DNA of 45,666 nucleotides, from the NCBI GenBank assembly GCA_902825855.1, contig CADECW010000050.1, positions 1-45,666 on the forward strand. Reading direction: 5' to 3'. The notes under the pieces were generated by a model. It was not told where the DNA came from and ran no database searches. It was given only the letters and a program-made list of their open reading frames with translations. Source of the stretch: an uncultured Rhodospirillales bacterium. GTDB taxonomy: Bacteria; Pseudomonadota; Alphaproteobacteria; Reyranellales; Reyranellaceae. Every line of letters starts with the position of its first letter. The first letter of the stretch is position 1. The translations under genes and the position numbers were made by a program. Of this stretch, positions 36,713-45,666 are shown piece by piece.

Positions 36713-38182
36713 TCACAGCCGCAGGATCTTGCCGGGGTTCATGATGTTCTTCGGATCGAGCGCGCGCTTCAGGCAGCGCATCGTGTCGAGCTCGACCTTC
36801 GACCGGTAGTGCGCCAGCTCGTCGATCTTGTCGATGCCGATGCCGTGCTCGGCCGAGATCGAGCCGGCCATGTCGCGCACCAGGTCGTTGACCGCGCGCG
36901 TGATGGCCGGGGCGTACTGGCCGAGCGTCTCGCGATCCATGCCCACAGGGGACATGAAGGAGAAGTGGATATTGCCGTCGCCGATATGGCCCAGCGGATA
37001 GGGCCGGATGGACGGCAGGATGTTCAGCGCCGCCTCGAGGCCCTTGTCGATGAAGGCCGGCACCTGGGAGGTCGACACCGAAATGTCGAAGCTCAAGCCG
37101 CCACCCTCGGCGCGCGAAGCCGGCGCCACCGATTCGCGAATCGTCCACATGTTGCGCGCCTGCGCCTCGTTCTGGGCGATCACCGCATCGAGCACGCGGC
37201 CTTTCTCGAACTGCTCGGCGAGGAACTGCTCCAACTTTTCCGACATGCCCTCGGCGCCGTCGGCCTTGAGCCGCGACGACGACCATTCGAGCAGCAGGAA
37301 CCAGTTGGTGTCGGCCTTCAGCGGATCCTGCACGTTGGGGATATGGCGCAGCACCACGTCCGTGCCGGCACGGCTCATCAGCTCGCACGAGCCGACATTG
37401 TCGTCCGACGCGGCATGCGCCTCCGACAGGATCTCGATGGCAGCCTGCGGGTCGCGCACGGCCAGCCAGGCCGTCGCCACGTCCTTGGGGGCCGGCCAGA
37501 GCTTCAGCACCGCCTTGGTGATGATGCCGAGCGTGCCCTCGGCGCCCATGAACAGATGTTTCAGGTCGTAGCCGGTATTGTCCTTCTTGAGCGAGCGCAG
37601 GCCGTTCCACACGTCGCCGTTGGGCAACACGACTTCCAGTCCGAGCACCAGGTTGCGCGCGTTGCCGTAGCGCAGCACCTGGACGCCGCCGGCATTGGTC
37701 GACAGATTGCCGCCGATCATGCACGAGCCCTGGGCGCCGAGGCTGAGTGGAAAGAAGCGGTCGGCGTTGGCTGCCGTCTCCTGCAGGGTCTGCAGGACGC
37801 AACCCGCCTCGACGGTCATGCTGTAGCCCACGGCATCGACCTCGATCACCTTGTTCATGCGGCCGAGCGACAAGACGATGCCCGAGTGTGTCGCGTAGGG
37901 CGTCGCGCCGCCCATCAGGCCGGTGTTGCCGCCCTGGGGCACGATTGCGATGCCGTGCTCGTGGCAAAGCCTTACGACCTTCGACACTTCTTCGGTCGTG
38001 CCCGGACGCACCACGACAGCCGCAGTGCCGACCAGCGAGCCGCGCCAGTCGCGCACGAACGGCTCCTTGCCCTGCTCGTCCAGGATCAGGCCCTTGTCGC
38101 CGACGATGGCGCGCAGGCCGTCGAGCACGGCGGGCGTCACTGGGGCAGTGGGTATGCTGGGCGGGGCTAACGTGTCGGGCAT
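36713..38182 (-). CDS. FAD-linked oxidase, GlcD/D-2-hydroxyacid dehydrogenase type (first tandem copy)
   Basis: A 489-residue paralogue of the downstream oxidase. The FAD motif PQGGNTGLMGG, the flavin contact GGNLSTNAGGVQVLRYGN, the cap motif LGHIGDGNIHFSF and SAEHGIGIDKIDEL are all present. The ATG at 38182 was chosen because AGAGAGGAAC precedes it; the open frame continues 28 codons further without family resemblance. A short Pro-rich N-terminus separates it from the paralogue. Retention of all motifs in both copies suggests two substrates rather than a decaying duplicate. It lies 22 bp after tsaC2. Confidence 0.9.
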   Translation of the reverse strand: MPDTLAPPSIPTAPVTPAVLDGLRAIVGDKGLILDEQGKEPFVRDWRGSLVGTAAVVVRPGTTEEVSKVVRLCHEHGIAIVPQGGNTGLMGGATPYATHSGIVLSLGRMNKVIEVDAVGYSMTVEAGCVLQTLQETAANADRFFPLSLGAQGSCMIGGNLSTNAGGVQVLRYGNARNLVLGLEVVLPNGDVWNGLRSLKKDNTGYDLKHLFMGAEGTLGIITKAVLKLWPAPKDVATAWLAVRDPQAAIEILSEAHAASDDNVGSCELMSRAGTDVVLRHIPNVQDPLKADTNWFLLLEWSSSRLKADGAEGMSEKLEQFLAEQFEKGRVLDAVIAQNEAQARNMWTIRESVAPASRAEGGGLSFDISVSTSQVPAFIDKGLEAALNILPSIRPYPLGHIGDGNIHFSFMSPVGMDRETLGQYAPAITRAVNDLVRDMAGSISAEHGIGIDKIDELAHYRSKVELDTMRCLKRALDPKNIMNPGKILRL

Positions 38183-38204
38183 GTTCCTCTCTCTGGTCGC
38201 CAGC

Positions 38205-39154
38205 CTACCGCCGCCTAGTTGTGCCGTCATCCGCGGCCGCGCGGCGCAGGCGGTCGTTGATCGCAAGGCCCAGCCCGATTGGCGGAACGGGCATGACCGC
38301 GATGCGCGCGTTGCCCGGCTGGTCCAGGGCGCGCAGGTGAGCGAACAGGTTGGCGGCCGCTTCCGCCAGATCGCCCGTCACGCTGAGATTGAGCAGCTGG
38401 CGCGCGCCGGCCAGCGGCTGCGGTCCGAAGGCAAGGAGGGCTTCGTCGGCAGCAACACTTGCTGCGTTCAGGCGCACCGGCCGTGCCGGCGCGTAGTGGC
38501 TCGCGAGTTGTCCGGGCGACTTGTGCGCGGCGCTGCCGGTCGGGATGGCGTCGCTGAGAGCGATCGATCCGATCACTGTCTCGATCGCCTCGCGGGTCGC
38601 GCCGCCAGGCCGCAGCAGCGTCGGCGTCGAGGTCGTGAGATCGAGCACGGTCGATTCCAGCCCGACATCGCAGGGCCCTCCGTCGAGGATCAGTTTCACC
38701 CGATTGCCCAGCGACTCCGCGACATGTTCAGCACGCGTCGGGCTGACCGCGCCGCTGCGATTCGCCGAGGGCGCGGCGATCGGTCTGCCGGCGGCGCGTA
38801 TCAGCGCCTGCGCCATGGGATGAGCGGGCGCACGAATCGCTGCGGTGTCGAGTCCGGCGGTCGCGAGCAGGGCGATCGGCGAATCCGGAGCTCGCGGCAG
38901 GACCAGTGTCAGCGGCCCCGGCCAGAACCGCGCGGCCAGCCTTTCGGCGGTCTCGCTCCACTGCACCAGGCGGCGCGCCTCGCCGGCATCGAGCACGTGG
39001 GAGATCAGCGGGTTGAACTGCGGCCGCTCCTTGGCCTCGAAGATCTTCGCCACCGCGCGTTCGTTGGTGGCGTCGCCGCCGAGGCCATAGACCGTCTCGG
39101 TCGGGAAGGCCACCAGCTCGCCCTCGCGGATCAGCCGCGCGGCGTCGTCAATGC

Positions 39155-39158
<4 letters not shown>
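38205..39158 (-). CDS. Threonylcarbamoyl-AMP synthase, two-domain Sua5 type
   Basis: A 317-residue enzyme making threonylcarbamoyl-AMP from threonine, bicarbonate and ATP, the first step of t6A modification at position 37 of ANN-decoding tRNAs. The YrdC domain (about 1-185) shows FPTETVYGLGGDA (18-30) and KERPQFNPL (43-51). A C-terminal Sua5 domain accounts for the rest, with SPGQLASHYAP at the junction. GTG at 39158 was chosen because it overlaps the cysQ stop as GTGA; the longer open frame upstream is cysQ sequence in another frame. tsaB, tsaD and tsaE are not in the window. Confidence 0.92.
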
Positions 39159-39955
<797 letters not shown>

Positions 39956-39991
39956 TGCGTTGATGGCGCCGACCTTATAACCCATCCCGGC

Positions 39992-40753
39992 ATGGCAGAA
40001 AGGCTCCTCGGCGTCATATCGGCCCTGCCCGAGGAACTCGCCCATCTGAGCGACCGTTCCGGCGAGGTGCGGGAAATCGGAGGCTTCGCGTTCTGGCGCA
40101 GCGAGATCGCCGGCCGCGAGGCGGTTTTCGTCGAGTCGGGCGCCGGCAAAGTCAATGCCGGCGTGGCGGCGTCGCTGCTGCTGGATCGATTTGACTGCCG
40201 CGCGCTCCTGATGTGCGGCGTGGCAGGCGGACTCGATCCTGCGTTGGGCGTCGGCGACATCGTGGTTGGCATCAGCAACACCCAGCACGATTTCGGCATG
40301 CACCGCGAAGCCGGTTTTCATACCATCCAGCCCGGCAGCCGTCCGTCCAAAGGCGAGGAATGGAAGCCGGGCTATGCGGTGGCCGATGCGGTCGTGGCGC
40401 GTCTGCGCGCCGCCGTGGCGGGCCTCGTGTTGGAGCCGCTGCCCGAAGCGGTCGGGGCGGGGCGGCGCGCGCCGACCGTCCATTTCGGCGGCATCCTGAC
40501 GGGCGATGCCTTCGTCAATGCCGATCCGTTGCGGGAACGGCTGCGCGCAACGTTCCAGGCGCAAGCGGTCGAGATGGAGGGCGGCGCCGTGGCGCAGGTG
40601 GCGCGGCGCTGGGGCGAGGACATCGCCTTCGTCAATGTGCGTTGCCTGAGCGACCTCGCCGGCAGCGAAAGCCACCTCGATTTCCGCGCCTTCCTGCCCG
40701 TCGCCTCGCGGCTTGCTTCGCAGGTCGCCCACCGGCTGGCGCCGGTGATTTGA
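39992..40753 (+). CDS. 5'-methylthioadenosine/S-adenosylhomocysteine nucleosidase family protein
   Basis: A 253-residue purine/uridine phosphorylase-fold protein. ALPEE near residue 11 places the catalytic-site glutamate, GVAGG at 76-80 is the family loop, AVEMEG at 192-197 binds the ribose, and SD at 220-221 gives the catalytic aspartate D221. These match MtnN/Pfs, which hydrolyses MTA and SAH. It is about 20 residues longer than the enteric enzyme. It is divergent from cysQ and convergent with an MTA phosphorylase. It could also be a futalosine or other nucleoside hydrolase of the same fold. Confidence 0.85.
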   Translation: MAERLLGVISALPEELAHLSDRSGEVREIGGFAFWRSEIAGREAVFVESGAGKVNAGVAASLLLDRFDCRALLMCGVAGGLDPALGVGDIVVGISNTQHDFGMHREAGFHTIQPGSRPSKGEEWKPGYAVADAVVARLRAAVAGLVLEPLPEAVGAGRRAPTVHFGGILTGDAFVNADPLRERLRATFQAQAVEMEGGAVAQVARRWGEDIAFVNVRCLSDLAGSESHLDFRAFLPVASRLASQVAHRLAPVI

Positions 40754-40770
40754 TCCGGAATCAATAGAGA

Positions 40771-41646
<876 letters not shown>

Positions 41647-41737
41647 TTGCTTCTCCTTACGGACGGTGGTGTATCATGACCGCCTTCATATTCCTCCCCC
41701 GTCTTGGGCGAGGAGACGAGATGGACGGGAGAAACGC

Positions 41738-42583
41738 ATGGGCAGGCTCGACGGCAAGATCACCATCGTCACTGGCGCGACCAGTGGCATCGGCCGCCGC
41801 ACCGTCGAGGTCTTCGCCCGTGAGGGCGCCAAGGTCGTGGCGACCGGCCGGCGCGAGGAATTGGGCCGCTCGCTCGAAGCGTCGGTCGGCAAGGACAAGT
41901 GTCTGTTCGTCAAGGCCGACGCCACCAAGGAAAGCGACGTCAAAGCGATGTTCGACGCCTGCCTGTCGAAGTGGGGCCGCCTCGACTGCGTGTTCAACAA
42001 CGCCGGTGGGCCAGCGCCGGTCGGCGGCATCGAAACCATCCCGGTCGAGGGCTTCGACGCCGCCATGGCGACGCTGGTGCGTTCGGTGATGCTGGGCATG
42101 AAGCACGCCGCGCCGATCATGATGAAGCAGGGAGCCGGCAGCATCATCAACAACGGCAGCGTCGCCGGCCGCCGCGCCGGCTATTCGACGTCGATGATCT
42201 ACGGCGCTGCCAAGGCTGCGGTGAACCATCTGACGGTCTGCGCCGCCATGCAACTCGGCGAGCAGGGGGTGCGCTGCAACTCGATCTCGCCGGGCGGCAT
42301 CGCCACCGGCATCTTCGCCAAGGCGCTGGGCCTTGCGCCCGACAAGGCGGACGCCTTCGCCGAGTCCATGAAGTCCATCATGGCTAAGATGCAGCCCATC
42401 CCGCGCGCCGGCAGTGTCGACGACATCGCCAACGCCGCCGTGTTCCTGGCCTCCGACGAATCGAGCTTCATCAATGGCCATGACCTGGTAGTCGACGGCG
42501 GTGTCGTCGGCGGCCGCCTGTGGACGCCGCATCAGGAGGGTGTGAAGGCGATGCGCCAGGCGTTCGGCGTCGACGAAGTCTGA
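41738..42583 (+). CDS. Short-chain dehydrogenase/reductase
   Basis: A 281-residue classical SDR. The cofactor motif TGATSGIG is at 12-19, TGRRE (36-40) after the second strand suggests NADP, NNAG is at 87-90, and S141, Y155 and K159 (YGAAK) form the catalytic set. The ATG at 41738 has GGGAG 6 bp upstream; an earlier in-frame GTG lacks support. The 91-bp divergent gap to mtnP has no clear promoter pair. The substrate is unknown. The peptidase gene follows after 7 bp. Confidence 0.88.
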   Translation: MGRLDGKITIVTGATSGIGRRTVEVFAREGAKVVATGRREELGRSLEASVGKDKCLFVKADATKESDVKAMFDACLSKWGRLDCVFNNAGGPAPVGGIETIPVEGFDAAMATLVRSVMLGMKHAAPIMMKQGAGSIINNGSVAGRRAGYSTSMIYGAAKAAVNHLTVCAAMQLGEQGVRCNSISPGGIATGIFAKALGLAPDKADAFAESMKSIMAKMQPIPRAGSVDDIANAAVFLASDESSFINGHDLVVDGGVVGGRLWTPHQEGVKAMRQAFGVDEV

Positions 42584-42590
42584 GGGCGGC

Positions 42591-43766
42591 ATGCCGACGC
42601 GCGCGCTCGTTGCCGTCCTGGCCCGGATCCTTGTCTGTTGCTGGGCGTTGGCTGCGGGAAGTGCCGGCGCCCAGGAGCCCGTACCGACGCCCTTCGTCGC
42701 CGACGTGTTGTGGGCACCCAATCCGGCTTCCGGTTCGGACGGCCGTCGCCACCTGGTCTACGAACTGCGCATCGGCAACGTCACGGCAAGCGGTCTCCGG
42801 CTCAACAAGGTCGAGGTGCTGGACGAGCCGTCCGGAAAGTTGCTGCTGAGCCTGGACGGTGATGGCCTTGCCAACCGCTTCTCGATCGGCGGCCGACGCG
42901 GATCGGAATCGGCGGATCTGGGTGTCGGTCAGTTCGGCGTGCTGTTCCTGCATGTGGCGCTCGAGCCCGGCGACTTGCCACGGGCGATCGCGCACCGCCT
43001 CTCACTGCGTCTCGTGCAGCCCGGCGTCGATTTCTCTGCGACGGTTGCGCGGACGCCGGTGGTGGACCGTCCGCTCGTGGTGCTGGGGCCGCCGCTCCTC
43101 GGTGCGGGCTACATTGCCGGCGACGGCTGCTGCGATTCCATTCGTCACGTGCGGGCCCTTCTGGCTCTGAATGGGCATTTCACGCTGTCCCAGCGGTTTG
43201 CCATCGACTGGGAGCAGGCCGATTCCGAGAACCGCCTGGTCAAGGGCGATACCAAGACCCTGTCGAACTATACGATCTTCGGACGCGAGGTGTTGGCCGT
43301 CGCCGACGGCACCGTGGTGTTCTCGCGCAACGACCTGCCGGAGCAGGTGCCGGGTGCGCTGCCGCAGGGCATGACCGTCGACGAGGCCGACGGCAACTCC
43401 GTCGTGCTCGATATCGGCGGCGGAAACTACGTGCTGTACGCCCATATGCAACCCGGCAGCGTGACGGTGAGATCCGGCGCCAACGTGAAGCGCGGGGACG
43501 TGCTGGGGAAGGTCGGCAATACCGGCAACAGCCAGGCGCCGCACCTTCATCTGCATGTGATGGACGGCCCGTCACCGCTGGCGTCCAACGGCGTCCCCTA
43601 TGTCTTCGACTCGTTCAAGCTGACCGCCATCGACAAGGCGGGCACCGCCGACTTCGACAAGGCCGAGGCGACCGGTGCGCCGCTCACGCTGACGCCGATA
43701 TCGCCGCCGCAGGTGCTTTCGCGGGTTTTGCCGCTGGACCTCACGGTGGTGGAATTCGCGCGATGA
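42591..43766 (+). CDS. Secreted M23-family (LytM-type) peptidase
   Basis: A 391-residue exported protein with a signal peptide (cut probably after AGA, residue 27). A ~150-residue N-terminal beta-rich part is followed by an M23 domain at about 185-350. LYAHMQPGSV gives H285, and HLHLH at 318-322 gives the HxH ligands. The usual first motif HxxxD is altered: D206 in RFAIDW is clear, but the nearest histidine is H196, ten residues before, and position 202 is Arg. The enzyme may use a variant ligand arrangement or be inactive. It likely acts on the cell wall in the periplasm. It overlaps the next gene by 4 bp. Confidence 0.85.
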   Translation: MPTRALVAVLARILVCCWALAAGSAGAQEPVPTPFVADVLWAPNPASGSDGRRHLVYELRIGNVTASGLRLNKVEVLDEPSGKLLLSLDGDGLANRFSIGGRRGSESADLGVGQFGVLFLHVALEPGDLPRAIAHRLSLRLVQPGVDFSATVARTPVVDRPLVVLGPPLLGAGYIAGDGCCDSIRHVRALLALNGHFTLSQRFAIDWEQADSENRLVKGDTKTLSNYTIFGREVLAVADGTVVFSRNDLPEQVPGALPQGMTVDEADGNSVVLDIGGGNYVLYAHMQPGSVTVRSGANVKRGDVLGKVGNTGNSQAPHLHLHVMDGPSPLASNGVPYVFDSFKLTAIDKAGTADFDKAEATGAPLTLTPISPPQVLSRVLPLDLTVVEFAR

Positions 43767-44221
43767 GGGTGCGTGCACTCTCGACCTCGTTGCTGGGCAC
43801 TTGGATCCTGACCGCGGTGCCTGCGATAGCGGATCCAGCGCCCGAGAAGGCCATTCGCGATGCCTTGACACGATGGACCGTCGACTTCAACGCGCGCGAT
43901 ACTTCACGCATCTGCGATCTTTTCGCGCCGGACTTGCGCTACGATTTCCGCGGCGCGCCCGAGCGCGACTACGACGCGATGTGCAGCGCGCTGCATCGCG
44001 CGCTCGGCGATCGGTCGAAGACCTTGACCTATTCGTTCGACATCAAGGAGATCATCGTCTCGGGTGACATGGCGATCGTGCGCCTGGTCTGGACCTCCAG
44101 GCTTTCGCACTCCGACTCTGGCCGGGTGATCGAAACCAAGGAACCGGGCCTCGACGTTTTTCGTCGGCAGCCCGACGGTCTGTGGCGAATATCACGTTAC
44201 ATGGCTTTTGAGGCGCCATAG
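43763..44221 (+). CDS. Secreted SnoaL/NTF2-like protein
   Basis: A 152-residue protein with a signal peptide (about residues 1-23, ending PAIA-D). The mature part has the alpha+beta cone layout of the SnoaL/DUF4440 group: a first helix EKAIRDALTRWTVDFNARD, then LFAPDLRYDF and a late strand DGLWRISRYMAF. Such proteins bind small ligands or have diverse lyase/isomerase roles. The ATG overlaps the peptidase stop (ATGA), so the two exported proteins are probably made together. Confidence 0.75.
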   Translation: MRVRALSTSLLGTWILTAVPAIADPAPEKAIRDALTRWTVDFNARDTSRICDLFAPDLRYDFRGAPERDYDAMCSALHRALGDRSKTLTYSFDIKEIIVSGDMAIVRLVWTSRLSHSDSGRVIETKEPGLDVFRRQPDGLWRISRYMAFEAP

Positions 44222-44335
44222 GCAGCAACGAAGCGTGGAAGTCGTCCCGTCAGCGCAACTGCGTCGAAGCCCGCGAGCGATAAATTGCCTCAATTGCCGA
44301 TCATGCTGCGTGTCGTCCAGTTGGAGGGCATGTCG

Positions 44336-44935
44336 ATGGCGGCAAACGACAAATACTTTACCCCTCCGGAAGCGACGCAGACCTTGTTGCGTGTCCGAGG
44401 GTTCGGTCCGACCGGGCTGCGGTCGGGCGGCATCGAGGCGCCGCAGATCGTCGAGTTGCCGGCCGGCACCGTTCTGTTCCGCATGTATCATGACCCTTCG
44501 AGGGACTATGGCGAGTGGTGGGCGACGCCGCGCGAACTCGCTTTGATCGCCGACTACTTCGGTCGCCGAGGACCGGCCTTCGACACCGGGCGCTCCGGCG
44601 GCAAGGGCATTCTTCACGCCACCCTTGCCGTGCGTCATGACTGGGGCGCCAACAGCCCGCTCCATCTTGGCCTGTTTTTCGCGGTCAGGCTTGCGGCGAA
44701 CTTGAAGGCCTATCACGGCGAGGGCGACCACGCGCCGGATGCCACACAGACGCAGGTGCAGAAGGCCGTGTACATTGTCGATGAGCACGGACGGCAGCGC
44801 CGCGCGCGGCAGATCATGCTGCCGAAGCCATGGGAATACAAAGCGAGCCTGCCGCGCGTGGTGGGCAGCCTGTCCAGCGAGCACCTGCCCGTCGCCGTAT
44901 CGCCCTACAGCAGACAGCGGCTGGCGTTCGAGTAA
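44336..44935 (+). CDS. Uncharacterised protein
   Basis: A 199-residue protein of no family I recognise. The ATG at 44336 was chosen because GGAGG lies 8 bp upstream (44323-44327); a TTG at 44285 and ATGs at 44303 and 44330 are in frame. It has no signal peptide or membrane span. Notable segments are LPAGTVLFRMYHDPSRDYGEWWATPREL (roughly residues 42-69, a strand-turn layout with an Arg and aromatic residues), then HLGLFFAVRLAANLKAYHGE. The first faintly resembles the entry of RES/ADP-ribosyl-transferase folds, too weak to name. It stands alone, 114 bp after the SnoaL-like gene. Confidence 0.65.
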   Translation: MAANDKYFTPPEATQTLLRVRGFGPTGLRSGGIEAPQIVELPAGTVLFRMYHDPSRDYGEWWATPRELALIADYFGRRGPAFDTGRSGGKGILHATLAVRHDWGANSPLHLGLFFAVRLAANLKAYHGEGDHAPDATQTQVQKAVYIVDEHGRQRRARQIMLPKPWEYKASLPRVVGSLSSEHLPVAVSPYSRQRLAFE

Positions 44936-45010
44936 CAGTTCCTCGAGCCGCACAGGATCGGTGTAGACTTCGGCGCCGGGACTCGAACATCCCTGAAGCC
45001 GAGGAGCACG

Positions 45011-45666
45011 ATGGGCAAGGAATTCTGGAAGTCGGCCTGTCCGCACGATTGCCCCAGCGCCTGCTCGCTGGAAGTCGAGCGCCTGTCGTCGACGCGAATC
45101 GGCCGCATCCGCGGTGCCGCGGCGAACACCTACACCGACGGCGTCGTCTGCGCCAAGGTCGCGCGCTACGCCGAGCGGGTTCACCATCCCGACCGGCTCA
45201 AGCAGCCGCTGCAGCGGGTCGGCGAGAAGGGCAAGGGCGAGTTCCGGCCGATCTCCTGGGAAGATGCCCTGAACGAGGTCGCGGAGGCTTTCACGCGCGC
45301 CGCGCGAACGCATGGGCCCGAGGCGGTCTGGCCGTATCATTCCGGCGGCACCATGGGCGTCGTGCAGCGCTGGGGCATCGATCGACTGCGCCATGCCTTC
45401 GGCTACTCGCGGCAGAAGACCACGATCTGCGTGACGCCGGCCGATTCGGGCTGGCGCGCCGGCGTCGGCAAGCTATGGGGGCCCGATCCGCGCGAGATGG
45501 CGCAGTCCGACCTGATCGTCGTGTGGGGCGGCAACCCGGTATCGACACAGGTCAATGCGATGACGCATATCGCCAAGGCGCGCAAGCAGCGCGGCGCCAA
45601 GCTGGCGGTGATCGACGTCTACCGTACGCCGACCGTCGAGGCCGCCGACATCGGCCTGGTTCTGCG
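45011..45666 (+). CDS. Molybdopterin-dependent oxidoreductase (3' end outside window)
   Basis: The first 218 residues of a DMSO-reductase-superfamily enzyme. C10, C14, C18 and C47 are the four ligands of an N-terminal [4Fe-4S] cluster, followed by the usual HHPDRLKQPLQR hinge, ISWEDALNEV, and the molybdopterin-binding stretch with DLIVVWGGNPVST. There is no twin-arginine signal, so it is probably cytoplasmic. Such N-termini occur in formate-dehydrogenase-like and oxidoreductases of unknown substrate. The Mo-ligand region is visible only in part (TPADSGW). The ATG at 45011 follows GAGGAGCACG, 75 bp after the previous gene. The frame is open to the window end. Confidence 0.9.
   Translation, partial: MGKEFWKSACPHDCPSACSLEVERLSSTRIGRIRGAAANTYTDGVVCAKVARYAERVHHPDRLKQPLQRVGEKGKGEFRPISWEDALNEVAEAFTRAARTHGPEAVWPYHSGGTMGVVQRWGIDRLRHAFGYSRQKTTICVTPADSGWRAGVGKLWGPDPREMAQSDLIVVWGGNPVSTQVNAMTHIAKARKQRGAKLAVIDVYRTPTVEAADIGLVL

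Noticed and set aside
38183..38266. 28-residue extension of the first FAD oxidase
   Set aside because: It overlaps the end of tsaC2 and does not align with the paralogue, and the ATG at 38182 has a good ribosome site.
41647..41737. A SAM or SAH riboswitch in the mtnP/SDR gap
   Set aside because: The gap is only 91 bp and no recognisable core motif or stacked helices were seen.

Overview
The window reads as the chromosome of a high-GC alphaproteobacterium. The evidence is the order rpoB-rpoC-rpsL-rpsG-fusA-tuf-rpsJ...secY-adk-rpsM-rpsK-rpoA-rplQ (adk directly after secY and no rpmJ/infA between secY and rpsM are usual in this class), together with a DmdC-type acyl-CoA dehydrogenase, tandem GlcD-like FAD oxidases and frequent 4-bp ATGA/GTGA gene overlaps. 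A Rhodospirillales- or Reyranella-like source is a guess from general gene style only.

Region 1 (1-24142, all +): transcription and translation core. The rpoB tail and complete rpoC end at a strong intrinsic terminator. A 780-bp gap follows, holding two good sigma70-type promoters and a hairpin-rich leader. The str genes (rpsL, rpsG, fusA, tuf) then run into the S10 and spc clusters, secY and adk. A near-consensus promoter and a hairpin leader restart transcription before rpsM (TTG start), rpsK, rpoA and rplQ, and the block closes with a second strong terminator. The tuf gene stands out because its codon choice differs sharply from its neighbours for most of its length and then reverts in the last 30 codons.

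Region 2 (24143-27933): a small cluster of palindromic repeats, a GNAT acetyltransferase, then on the minus strand a DmdC-like acyl-CoA dehydrogenase coupled to a cytochrome P450 whose only well-placed start is CTG.

Region 3 (27934-33526, +): a tight row of a crotonase lacking both usual catalytic glutamates, a class III nucleotidyl cyclase fused to an FHA domain, a membrane Ser/Thr kinase whose outer part looks like a degenerate staphylococcal-nuclease fold, and a glycine-zipper lipoprotein. This is the best candidate here for an undescribed system: kinase and phosphothreonine-reading cyclase are adjacent and probably co-translated. An isocitrate-lyase/PEP-mutase family enzyme with an overlapping small membrane protein follows a hairpin-rich gap.

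Region 4 (33562-39955, -): a probable six-gene operon read cysQ, tsaC2/sua5, two tandem FAD oxidases, a NodB-type deacetylase and an SDR.

Region 5 (39992-45666): an MTA/SAH nucleosidase convergent with an MTA phosphorylase (two routes for the same metabolite), an SDR, a secreted M23 peptidase with an overlapping secreted SnoaL-like protein, an unrecognised protein, and the start of a molybdopterin oxidoreductase cut by the window edge. No rRNA, tRNA, CRISPR array, insertion sequence or phage gene was seen.
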